A DNA stretch of 64,000 nt, taken from contig OX463842.1 in assembly GCA_949825065.1 (NCBI GenBank), positions 48,281,436-48,345,435 of the forward strand. The letters run 5' to 3'. A program made the position numbers and the translations under genes. Of this stretch, positions 55,779-64,000 are shown piece by piece. The notes below the pieces were generated by a model that saw only the letters and a list, made by a program, of their open reading frames with translations, was not told the DNA's origin and did not search any database. Each line of letters starts with the position of its first letter. Within the stretch, counting starts at the first letter, position 1. This DNA comes from Odontocerum albicorne (Eukaryota; Arthropoda; Insecta; Trichoptera; Odontoceridae).

Positions 55779-56330
55779 CCGTATTTTAAGATGCTACGGA
55801 CTATAAGACGCACCTTAATTTTTAAGCAATTTTAAAAGACGCACCTTAATATACTTAGTTTATATTCCCGCCAATCGCGAATAGTTTTTTCTGTTGGTGG
55901 AGGGCCGAAATGCCGCTCAGCTGCTCTGTTTCCATGTTCTTCTGTATATGCTATTACTTTCAATTTATAGCCCACATCAAATGAATACCTTTTATTTTTT
56001 CCCATTGCGAAACTAGCTACTAACAAAAATATTGTACTGTTACCGATAACACAAATCACTTTCAATTCAAGTTCACTGGCACCGTAGACTGCAATGACGC
56101 ATCATCGGCTAGACAATGTTCTGGGTTTGTGATGGCAGGACGGGAGGGAGACAGTGTTAGCAAGCTTGTGAATCTCCGCAACTCATGTTCGTCGCATTAT
56201 TTTTAAGACTGGCGGGAATTTTAAATCAAACACCGGACATTTTCATATTAATTTCGAGTATAAGACGCACCTGAATTTTGGAGGCAATTTTTTGAAGAAA
56301 AAAGTGCGTCTTATAGTCCGTAAAATACGG
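55779..56330 (-). mobile_element. pogo-like deletion derivative
   Basis: TA-flanked. Left end CCGTATTTTA...ACGGACTATAAGACGCAC and right end, read inward, CCGTATTTTACGGACTATAA. The minus strand encodes only an N-terminal helix-turn-helix: MGKNKRYSFDVGYKLKVIAY, EEHGNRAAERHFGPPPTEKT, IRDWR. This YS-F-YKL-V-A-E-GNRAA-RHFG motif is a psq/Brinker-like domain of pogo-type transposases. The DDE part is deleted. Confidence 0.85.
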
Positions 56331-56470
56331 TATTTGAGGAAACAATATAATTTTGTATGGGCTTGTGTGGAATTAAATTGGTTGTAATAATAAATAGACA
56401 TATTATTGGTTGGATATTTTAGCACATTTCTAATTGAGTTATGCTTATTTCACAAAACATTATTAATGTA

Positions 56471-56649
56471 CCCGGCGGTAAGTAATACACATTGGGCTTA
56501 AAAAAGAGACTGTAGATTTGTAGAGCGTCGTCTCTGTCATTCATACACGTGTTCCGTCGCGATTTGTCAGTCGCATCGTGCGATAGAGACGACGCTCTAC
56601 AAACCGGTAGTCTCTTTCTTAAGCCCGATGTGTATTACTTACCGCCGGG
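56471..56649. mobile_element. 179-bp palindromic MITE
   Basis: TA-flanked. Ends CCCGGCGGTAAGTAATACAC; the arms of about 65 bp are inverted copies with few mismatches, leaving a loop of about 48 bp that is CpG-rich. No coding. Confidence 0.9.
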
Positions 56650-57850
56650 TATTGTAATATGTTTAGTGGTTTGGATTATTTTTCTGTATATTTTTTATTC
56701 TGTTTTTTCCCCTTGATTAGACAAAATAGTATATTTTTATCTGTCAGTTTAAATAGCCCAAGTTTTGATAAAATTTACTCTACTTTCAATTTTTTTATTG
56801 CAATATTTATTTTATTGATTATAAAAATCAGTAGACAAAGTACTTAGTAATTAAAAGAGTCGGAGTATGATGTTGAATATTTTTTTCCATTACTGGATAC
56901 AAGATTGTATTTTTTTTATATTTCGCATTATAAATATTTTTTAAATAATTTCTGTATAAAAAAAATACAGTATGAAAATATCTATTAATGGTTGAGATGG
57001 TACAAATACTTTTCTTATCAAGGGAATTAAAGTCAGTAATGTGCAGTAATTGCTAGAAAGTTTGTCTTTTATATGAATCTATATATATATAAAAATCTTT
57101 ATTAATTTTGGTAGATTTAATTTATGTTTATTTTTTTAATGTAAGTTTTTGTTACCATTTTAACATTTTTCTGTATGTAGCTCTAAAGTAGCGCTTGTCG
57201 GTAAAATATTTCTTTCTTTTTTGCAAAATATAAATAATTTTACAGCTGCTCGTGGTATAAAGCATCGTTTCTCAACCTGAATCACAAAAATAAAGTAGCT
57301 TACGTGTACGAAGGGAAAATAATGCGTTTTCTGAGAAAAGCTAATATATTTATTTAAAAAATAAAAAAAACAGTCTGTTTAGCTGCCGTGTTAGTGACGC
57401 AAAACAATAGAAATTAACCCTGATGAGACTTATTATTTTTGTGCACATGCGTCAATAAGATATTAAGTTTTTGCAGGGGGTTTGAGAGGTCTTAATCTTT
57501 CGGGGGTTGCAAGGTTAAAAAGGTTGAGAAACAATGGTACAAAGAAAGGGTGGAATCATTTTAGTTTGATTTTTGACTACATAAAATGCATTTCCTGTGA
57601 CCATGCAACTAATTAAAATTTTATTTCCTGTGACATGCAGCTTGTTTAAAATAAATGTGTATGATGTAAGTTTTATCGTGAATATTTGTCAAATTCTTAT
57701 GTTATGATATTTTTCCCAAATATTTAATATGTATCGTTTAACGAACTATTTTTTTCCAGATAATTAGACTTTTATAAATGTTTGATACAAATTTTTGTTT
57801 TACCTTTTGATTGATTTGATCGACTTTGCTTTATGAACAAATCTTGGCCT
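56650..57850. other. AT-rich gap
   Basis: No defended gene. The part at 57250-57540 carries GC-richer text (CTCGTGGTATAAAGCATCG, TTTCGGGGGTTGCAAGGTTA) that looks like old repeat debris. Confidence 0.4.
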
Positions 57851-57853
57851 ATA

Positions 57854-58064
57854 GTTCGGAAATTCTAGGATGAGTCTTCTGACAGCTCACAAATTTGCCC
57901 CAATACAACCTTATGTTATGTATTTACCTAAATAACTTGCTATTTATTATAATTGAGGCTTATATTAAAGTTTATAAAATAATTAAAATTACTGAACATC
58001 GTTACAAGGTTGTATTGGGGCAAATTTGTGAGCTGTCACAGGGCTCATCCTACATTTTTTGAAC
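57854..58064. mobile_element. MITE family M1, short form (211 bp)
   Basis: TA-flanked, same length and ends as 18885-19095 (GTTCGGAAATTCTAGGATGA), with scattered substitutions. Non-coding. Confidence 0.9.
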
Positions 58065-58327
58065 TATAGTATCAAATATTTGCTCTTATTATAACTGCAA
58101 TTTTTAATATCTAAAATGTGTGAATGGTTTTGACAAATATTGAAGTTGATCTGACTCATCGCTACCTCAATGAAAAATAAGCAAGGAATTAATGCCAGGT
58201 CAATTTTATAAGCATTTTAAATTTCCATTCCTAATTAATTAATCTATCAATTTATATTGTATAGAATAATCAACAAAAACATAACTTTGAAATGACTGAT
58301 AGGATAAAAATGATGAACGAGAAAACT

Positions 58328-58480
58328 TATGTGGTCTAGTTGGAAGAAAGCTTGACTTCCAGTCGGGGGCTTTGGGTTCAATTCCCTAAGGTACCTAATA
58401 AACCAAACTAAAATCCTATTTTGGTTGGGAGAATTTGCCACATGATAAGACTACCAGATTAATTTGTATACAAAAAATAC
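58328..58480 (+). repeat. tRNA-derived SINE (family T1)
   Basis: Head GGTCTAGTTGGAAGAAAGCT, then TTTGGGTTCAATTCCCTAAG (good B-box-like match), body with TTTTGGTTGGGAGAATTTGC. No full tRNA fold. Confidence 0.7.
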
Positions 58481-58849
58481 AACTTTAAAATGTCAAGTTG
58501 ACCTGGTATCTGCTAGGTTTGTTCATGACCCTATTAAGAACCTTGCAACGTGTTAAATACCCTATTCGTGTTTTATTAAGAATACTCAATACAAATAATT
58601 CTAATTGAAATAAATTTCACTTTAAGTTAATAAGAAATTTATCCCTAAAAAACTTGAGTACAGAGAAATTTTTCACCTTTAGTTATTTTTTGCTATGAAA
58701 AAAATCTTGATTAGAACATGTACTTCACAGTTAAAATGTTTTAATTTTAATTGTGAGGAAAATCTTAAGTGACTGACTTAAATTATTATATTTTTCATTA
58801 GGAATTAAAATATACTCACAACAATATTTTAGATCCAATTTTGATTTTT

Positions 58850-59375
58850 CAGAGTGAAACGTGAATGAGGAAAAAGACTGGGTAGAATATAATAAATGCT
58901 GTAGAAATGTGTGCACTGAGATTAGTAATATTGGTGTGTTATAACAGAATGAGGACTTGAGTGTTGAGTTTAGAACTGATGTAAAAAGCAGGATGATATA
59001 GAGTACTCTGAGATGGTTTGAGTGTGTTGAATGAATGAATAAAGAAAGGCTGCCAAAACAAATTTACAATTTAAATGCGAGTGGATTGTGGTAAAGGAAG
59101 GGCGAGAAAAAAAAGGTGGGATCAAGTATTTTGAAGAAGAAAATATATAAAGTCAAGGTGACTAAAAAAATTTTCAAAGAAGGCCTTTTTAACATTTTTC
59201 CTGATTGGTTGGAAGAGATTAATGCAGATTGACAATAAGGGTTCTACTGTGCGCAACGAAAGTAATACAATAATACAGTCATAGAAATTGAAAGAGCTGT
59301 ATGAATGTGGAGGTAGTGAAAAATTTGGATATTTATTTATCTATTTACCTCAAAAGGGAAATTATGTGATGGTAT
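58850..59375 (+). pseudogene. LINE tail (family L1a), interrupted
   Basis: Broken frames corresponding to the SE-T-E-KKTG, NAVEMCALRL and LRWFECVE-MN blocks. At about 59180-59265 it is interrupted by a SINE body fragment (ATTGGTTGGAAGAGATTAAT). It resumes with ESCMNVE-type text. Confidence 0.6.
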
Positions 59376-59479
59376 GTTTGTAATTAGAAAGACAATTGAA
59401 CCTTTAGGCTTTTTCATATAGATTTGTGTTCGAACTAAACAAATCAGACAGTTGACGAAAATCTCGAGCTTTTAATTAT

Positions 59480-59670
59480 TAGCAGTGTGGCTCAGTGGTT
59501 AGTATGCTTACTTAGCACTCATTTTTCACTGGGTTTGACTTCTGACAGTTTCCCTGATTAGTTTTATTAGTTCTTTTTTCATCTGAATTTATTATTGTCC
59601 TGGAGCTTAGTAACTGTAAAAAAAAATCTCGAGAGTGCTCTTTGGGTAATTGGTGTTATGAAATAATACT
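59480..59670 (+). repeat. degenerate SINE-like repeat
   Basis: GTGGCTCAGTGGTTAGTATG is A-box-like (TGGCTCAGTGG) and ACTGGGTTTGACTTCTGACA is B-box-like, followed by TCGAGAGTGCTCTTTGGGTA as in family T2. Too diverged for a tRNA. Confidence 0.5.
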
Positions 59671-60479
59671 TAATAAATTCATAGGTTATTATGTTCTGTA
59701 TTAATAGTTTTGATAAGTTCATAAGAAAAAAATAAGGGAAAAAGTCTGTACCTATAATATTTTACACAATCTTTTTATAAATATATTTTTTTTATTTTGT
59801 CAAAATTATAATGGTTTGTGACAATGTATTATTTTCCAATGTGTTTCTAGTTGCTGACATATCAACAGTCACCAAATAATGGCAATTAATCACTTAGCGA
59901 GCGATGGCAGGCGTGGTAAGTGAAATAGTCCAATTATTTTAGTTAAGTGTGTTCTGAGTGCACCCATAGAACTGATTCCATATGATATATACTTGAGACA
60001 CTAACGAGGCAGAAAATATTGTGTTCAATTTGTTTTTAACTATTTTAGATGTGTATAAAACATGTAAAACAGTTTTTTTAAATAAAAAAAATATTTATAA
60101 CAATTTGTTTTATTTTCACAATTTTTTGTTTTTTTTTTTCACCCCATTTGATAATAAAATATAGTCGGAATTTTTCAAGATGAAGAAATGATTTATTTTC
60201 ACATGAGAGGAAGGCAACTGTTGTATCATTGTATAAGGTTCATTATATAATGAAGTGCAATAATTTCAGAGCTATCAGTTTATTAACCCATTAAGATGGT
60301 ATTTTTTTATTATTTCTAAATTAAATATTTCAGTATTTATTAGAGATAGATATACAAAACTTATACTATTTTTGAAGTATAGAAGTATATAAATAAAAAT
60401 AATGATAAAACAAAATCGATTACATTTGTAACACTATAAAATGAGGATGAATTGAGAATAATCACCCCCCTTTATTTCA
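59671..60479. other. AT-rich gap
   Basis: Nothing recognised beyond homopolymer-rich sequence. Confidence 0.5.
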
Positions 60480-60800
60480 AGAGATGAAAAAATTTAATTC
60501 TAATGGTTTACAATGGTGTGATATATTTTAAAATATTTAGGCACATATAGAACAACAAGACAATTTCCCATGTTGTTTCACTCCTTTTTTTATATTTTGT
60601 ACACTACATGCCTTTGTTGGGTGCAATTTCTTGTTAGTAGGTGGGGTGTGCCTCAGAAAATGTGCCCAATCTTTTGCATAGAGCCATATTGGTGTTTCAC
60701 CCATGGATGGCCTTCCTCGCACATAATGTCTAGGTCAGATATGTTTCAATAACAATTCTGCAAGGTCCAGGCGAAATTCCGAATAATAGACTTGGTTTTT
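60480..60800 (-). pseudogene. piggyBac transposase C-terminal relic
   Basis: The minus strand reads HFLRHTPPTNKKLHPTKACS, a short shifted stretch, CCSICA and, in another frame, YFKIYHTIVNH. Known piggyBac transposases end with HF...IPPT..K..P.K.C..C...G, then a Cys-rich finger and C(F)EIYHT. Several shifts make it dead. Upstream parts of the element were not recognised. Confidence 0.7.
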
Positions 60801-60959
60801 GCCAGTAATTTTATAAAATAAAGTGCAGGTATTGAAGAGGGCTATGTCCATCAGGTAAAAAAAATATTTCTACGGTATGATTATACCTACAGTATGATTA
60901 TACCTACCGTATGATTATACCAATACTTGGATAAATTCGAAAGTTTTACTTTCTCCTAT

Positions 60960-61140
60960 GTTAGGCCAAGACTTCGAATCTCCTTTTTATAACATCAGTG
61001 GACAGTGTAAGACCATGTGAGAGATGATTTATTTTTGGATCCAGTAAATGAACAAGGCTTAGGAGGTGGTTAGGACATGTATTTAGAATAGTGTCTGGTA
61101 GATGGCTAAGAAGTGTGCTGTTTTATCATACACGAGGAAT
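60960..61140 (+). pseudogene. possible LINE fragment
   Basis: A plus-strand frame gives RLRRWLGHVFRIVSGRWL, resembling the RW-GHV-R motif of LINE RT tails. Too short to place in a family. Confidence 0.4.
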
Positions 61141-61299
61141 TGGAATTTTATGCCCATCTAAGTATATTTAAGATTCTTAAATAACTATTTTATATTGGTC
61201 AATAATAATATGATAAATAAAAAAGTAAATATGTTACATCAAGTCATTAATTAATATAGGTGCTATTTAAGGCAAATATTCAAAGTAGGTTTGTTTTAA

Positions 61300-61825
61300 A
61301 TAAATAAAGAACCATCTGATTAAATATACTCGTACATTGATTAGATTTGAACCTTTGAAGAAGGATTCAGCGTCGCAACTAAAATGCCGCCTGTTGAACG
61401 CATGTGTCATCCCGATCCTCCTGTACGGCTGTGAGTCTTGGCATCACACCAAGGCTCAGGAGCGCAAGATACTTAGTTTTGAAAACAGGTGTCACAGGAG
61501 GATATTGGGAATCAGGTGGTATGACCACGTAACAAACGAAGGCGCACCCGGCAGGGGTCTGTTGTCTCTGTAATTCGGGAGAGACGATGGTCCTGGCTGG
61601 GACATGTTCTGAGAATGCCCGATGATAGTGGGCTGAGGAGAGCGCTGTTTTTCTGTCCATTGGGGTCCCGACGGCCTGGAAGACCATCTCTCAAGGTGTA
61701 CCGTTACTATGACAAGGAAGTCAGAGCGTTAAGAATGTCATGAAGGGAGATTACGAACATTGCCCAAAACCGCTCTGAATGGAGACTGGTGGCCTCCCTA
61801 TGCTCCCTTGTGGAGCTTTAAAGGG
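61300..61825 (+). pseudogene. LINE RT tail (second family)
   Basis: Frame 1: QLKCRLLNACVIPILLYGCE, SWHHTKAQERKILSFENRCH, RRILGIRWYDHVTNE. After a shift: RERRWSWLGHVLRMPDDSGL, RRALFFCPLGSRRPGRPSLK, then AQNRSEWRLVASLC. This is the RT thumb and tail of a non-LTR element. GC content is clearly above the surroundings, suggesting a recent arrival or a different base bias. One frameshift near 61560 breaks it. Confidence 0.88.
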
Positions 61826-61919
61826 TGAATTGAAATTTGAAGACAAATTGATATGACAAAACCGGTTTATAATTCTCAATACCAAAAATCAATTGGTGAT
61901 AATTCTGCTTTTCTCGATA

Positions 61920-62085
61920 GCACTAGTGTGGAGTGGATACTTAGATGATGAGGAGAAGTATAGAGATATGCTAGATGTTTACAAGATGTGGTGTTGGCGC
62001 TGAAGGTTTCGCATCTCATGATCTGCAAGATGCACCAATGTGCCCATCCCCCGGGATCACCAGGTCAAAGAAAGGCAAAGTACTG
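61920..62085 (+). pseudogene. LINE fragment (third family)
   Basis: The frame LDVYKMWCWR followed by RFRIS and ARCTNVPI resembles the MWCWRRMLRISWT-RTN block of LINE RT tails. Truncated on both sides. Confidence 0.55.
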
Positions 62086-62090
62086 TTATA

Positions 62091-62823
62091 CGAGGAATGA
62101 TCAATATAAAACTGGACAGAAGTTATGCCGCCGAGATGATGGGTAGTATAGGCTAATACTTCTAGTAGTCAGTTGAGTTAAGCTTTGTGAAAAAGACAGT
62201 CTGAGACTCCGTCAATGTTTCATCAGGTTTACGGTGATGAAACCAAGAGTTAAACCCAATGTTATGAGTGGTATTTGCATTTATTTTAAAAATTGCTGAA
62301 TGTTACTTGAGGACACCTGTATCGGAACAACCGAAAATGTCGCTGAAATTCAGATAATTATTAGTGCAAATCGATGATTAAGAATCAGAGAAGTTTTTTG
62401 ACGTGGTTGGAATGTTGTTGGCACAGTTCAATCAATTTTAATGGACAATTTGAATATCGCATAGGAGTATCAGGTAAACATCTGCCAAGATCTTCATCAG
62501 CAGGCCAATGATGACCTAATTTTCATTTCAAGGATAATCATAGGTGATGGGACTTGGGTTTATGGGTATGACCCTGAAACTGAAGCTCAAGAGGGGACAT
62601 TTTGCGATGGTAGAAGAGGTTGAAGCTGAATCACAGGTGGTGTTTGACTACCTTAACAAAGAAGACTGGGCCTTAAGGGGCATTTTCAGTGTGGCAGAAA
62701 AGCTGAATTTGCTGTATTAATGTAGGAGACTATTTTCAAGGCGATGCTGTCCAAAATGTAATTATTTAATAATAATAAAGATGTTTTTTAAAGCTATTCC
62801 GGTTTTATGTTGATCATATCCCG
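62091..62823 (+). mobile_element. mariner family F relic, internally deleted
   Basis: TA-flanked. Left end CGAGGAATGATCAATATAAA, right end inverted TTTATGTTGATCATATCCCG. Broken plus-strand frames show FHQVYGDETKS, then ITGDGTWV-like GDGTWVYGYDPETEAQE and the ending VGDYFQGDAVQNV, which fit a mariner lineage with YGYDPETKQ and GDYFEGD motifs. 733 bp instead of about 1.3 kb. Confidence 0.8.
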
Positions 62824-62954
62824 TATTTTGGAAATGACACTAGAAAAGATAATTGCATTTTTGTGGGAGTGTTGACATTTGTGCTTGTTTGTCGTTAGTT
62901 TTTTTTCTTGTGATTGTTTTTTAAATTAAATTTTTCCTTTCAGTCCACAATAGT

Positions 62955-63620
62955 ATTTTATTATCAACTTGAGTGAAACATGGACATGGAAGATACTGAA
63001 AGGAGTCAAAGAAATGCATGCACTGAGAATAATATATGGAGTGACAATGTATGGCAGAACACGGTATGAAGTGGTCCGGAATGAATTTGAACTTGGGACT
63101 TATGGTTTAATCAGGATGAAAAAGAGCACTTTGAGATTGTTTGGGCATGTAGAACGAATGAATAAACGAAAAAAAAAACTACTGTCCAGTGAAAATGTGA
63201 GTGAATAGAGGAAGATCAAGGAAGGCATTGTTAGATCAAGTGAATTATATTTTAAAGCCTAAAGCCTCGGCCACACAGGTAGGAGCCTCGCTTGGTGCTT
63301 AGAGCTACGCTGCGAGCTAGGTGACATCCTAGCGAAACAACGCATCCCATACTATCGCAATGACCACACTGCACGCTTCGCGCCACGCTACGTGACTATT
63401 ATAGTCACCTAGTCTATTAGTCACGTAGAACCTAGCTTAGCACTAAGCGAAGCACTTCGGTGTGGCCTTAGCCTAAGGAAAAGTAAAACGTCAGGGAAAT
63501 TGTAAGACCTGAATAAGAGTATGTATGATTGTAGATGAGGCAAAAGATGTGTGTCACGGTAGGAAAGTTTGTCGTTGTGTTATCTCTGCCTACCCCAACA
63601 GGATATTGTACCCTTATTTG
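62955..63620 (+). pseudogene. LINE tail (family L1a), interrupted by a MITE
   Basis: Frames: SETWTWKILKGVKEMHALRI, IYGVTMYGRTRYEVVRNEFE, MKKSTLRLFGHVERMN. The text breaks at 63258 and resumes after 63480 with the tail ending at CTACCCCAACAGGATA. Frameshifts present. Confidence 0.8.
63258..63480. mobile_element. MITE family M2, short copy inside LINE
   Basis: Left end CCTCGGCCACACAGGTAGGA, right end GGTGTGGCCTTAG. GCCTAAAG before and a GCCTAAGG after look like an 8-bp target duplication with one change. Related to 26165-26665. Non-coding. Confidence 0.75.
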
Positions 63621-64000
63621 ACTTAGAAGCGCCTGTACAAACCTGATTGATATTCAACTCAATGAGGCAGTTGTGCGAATTAATGGATCACAGACAATTA
63701 TTTAACTTTTAACATATTACAACACTGTTATGTTGATTTTGATAGTTATTTTGCGCCAAAAACATAACCTCAAATTCAGTGTTTATCAGGAGCTTATTTC
63801 AGTGTTATTTTGAGTGTTCCATATGGTGCAAAGCTGCAAATGGTACAGCCGATCCAGGTTCCACTAAAAGAAGGCTCCCACAACAAATAAATACATTATG
63901 TACATATACTCGTAGATATATATTCAATAAAAAATATATAATAAAATAGTCTTAATAGAGGTTAATGATATAGTAATTTATTTTTATCAATTGTAATTTA
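63621..64000. other. window end, no feature
   Basis: No frame or element recognised. A TACTCGTA octamer lies at 63907-63914. Confidence 0.5.

Noticed and set aside
58328..58400. Possible tRNA gene
   Set aside because: A- and B-box-like motifs are present but no acceptor stem or complete cloverleaf; the same head with a shared body occurs several times, so it is a SINE.

Overview
The window looks like nuclear DNA of an arthropod. It is strongly AT-rich, has spliced genes with GT-AG introns of roughly 0.7 to 5.5 kb, and is packed with mariner, hAT, piggyBac, pogo/Tigger-like and non-LTR elements plus tRNA-derived SINEs. I cannot fix the order: insect or copepod both fit. No prokaryotic operon, CRISPR array, rRNA or intact tRNA gene is present.

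Two host genes are well supported, and I rebuilt both exon by exon with consistent splice phases. On the minus strand (30064 down to 20509) lies a six-exon FAM50/XAP5 gene encoding 355 aa. On the plus strand (32115 to 55226) lies a six-exon ZFC3H1-type gene encoding 1298 aa and ending in a C-x7-C-x4-C-x3-H zinc finger. They are divergent, with about 2.05 kb between the start codons. From family knowledge both act in nuclear RNA metabolism: FAM50 with the spliceosome, ZFC3H1 as a scaffold linking polyadenylated nuclear RNA to MTR4 and the exosome. A shared bidirectional promoter is plausible but inferred.

Region 1-20 kb: no confident host gene. It holds mariner copies of several lineages (2161-3449, 5167-5610, 5812-6354, about 7975-8650, 14496-15170, 16222-17315), LINE tails, SINEs, MITEs, and two unassigned exon-like islands at 4770-5038 on the minus strand. 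Region 20-32 kb: FAM50, its repeat-filled introns and the divergent promoter interval. Region 32-55 kb: ZFC3H1, whose introns carry a hAT element with a perfect 8-bp target duplication, a mariner with an uninterrupted ORF but a lost third catalytic Asp, two piggyBac-like MITEs sharing one TTAA, a 1.5-kb minisatellite with higher-order structure, and two further broken mariners. Region 55-64 kb: MITEs, a pogo-like deletion derivative, a piggyBac transposase relic, LINE tails and another mariner relic.

The most interesting signals are: a small insertion at 14891-15094 with long inverted arms, a 10-bp target duplication and a hammerhead-ribozyme-like core; the triplicated splice donor of FAM50 exon 4; the mariner ORF with a D-to-Y change in its catalytic triad; the palindromic minisatellite; and over-representation of the octamer TACTCGTA. 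I found no clear undescribed multi-gene system. All family assignments rest on motifs recalled from knowledge, not on searches.
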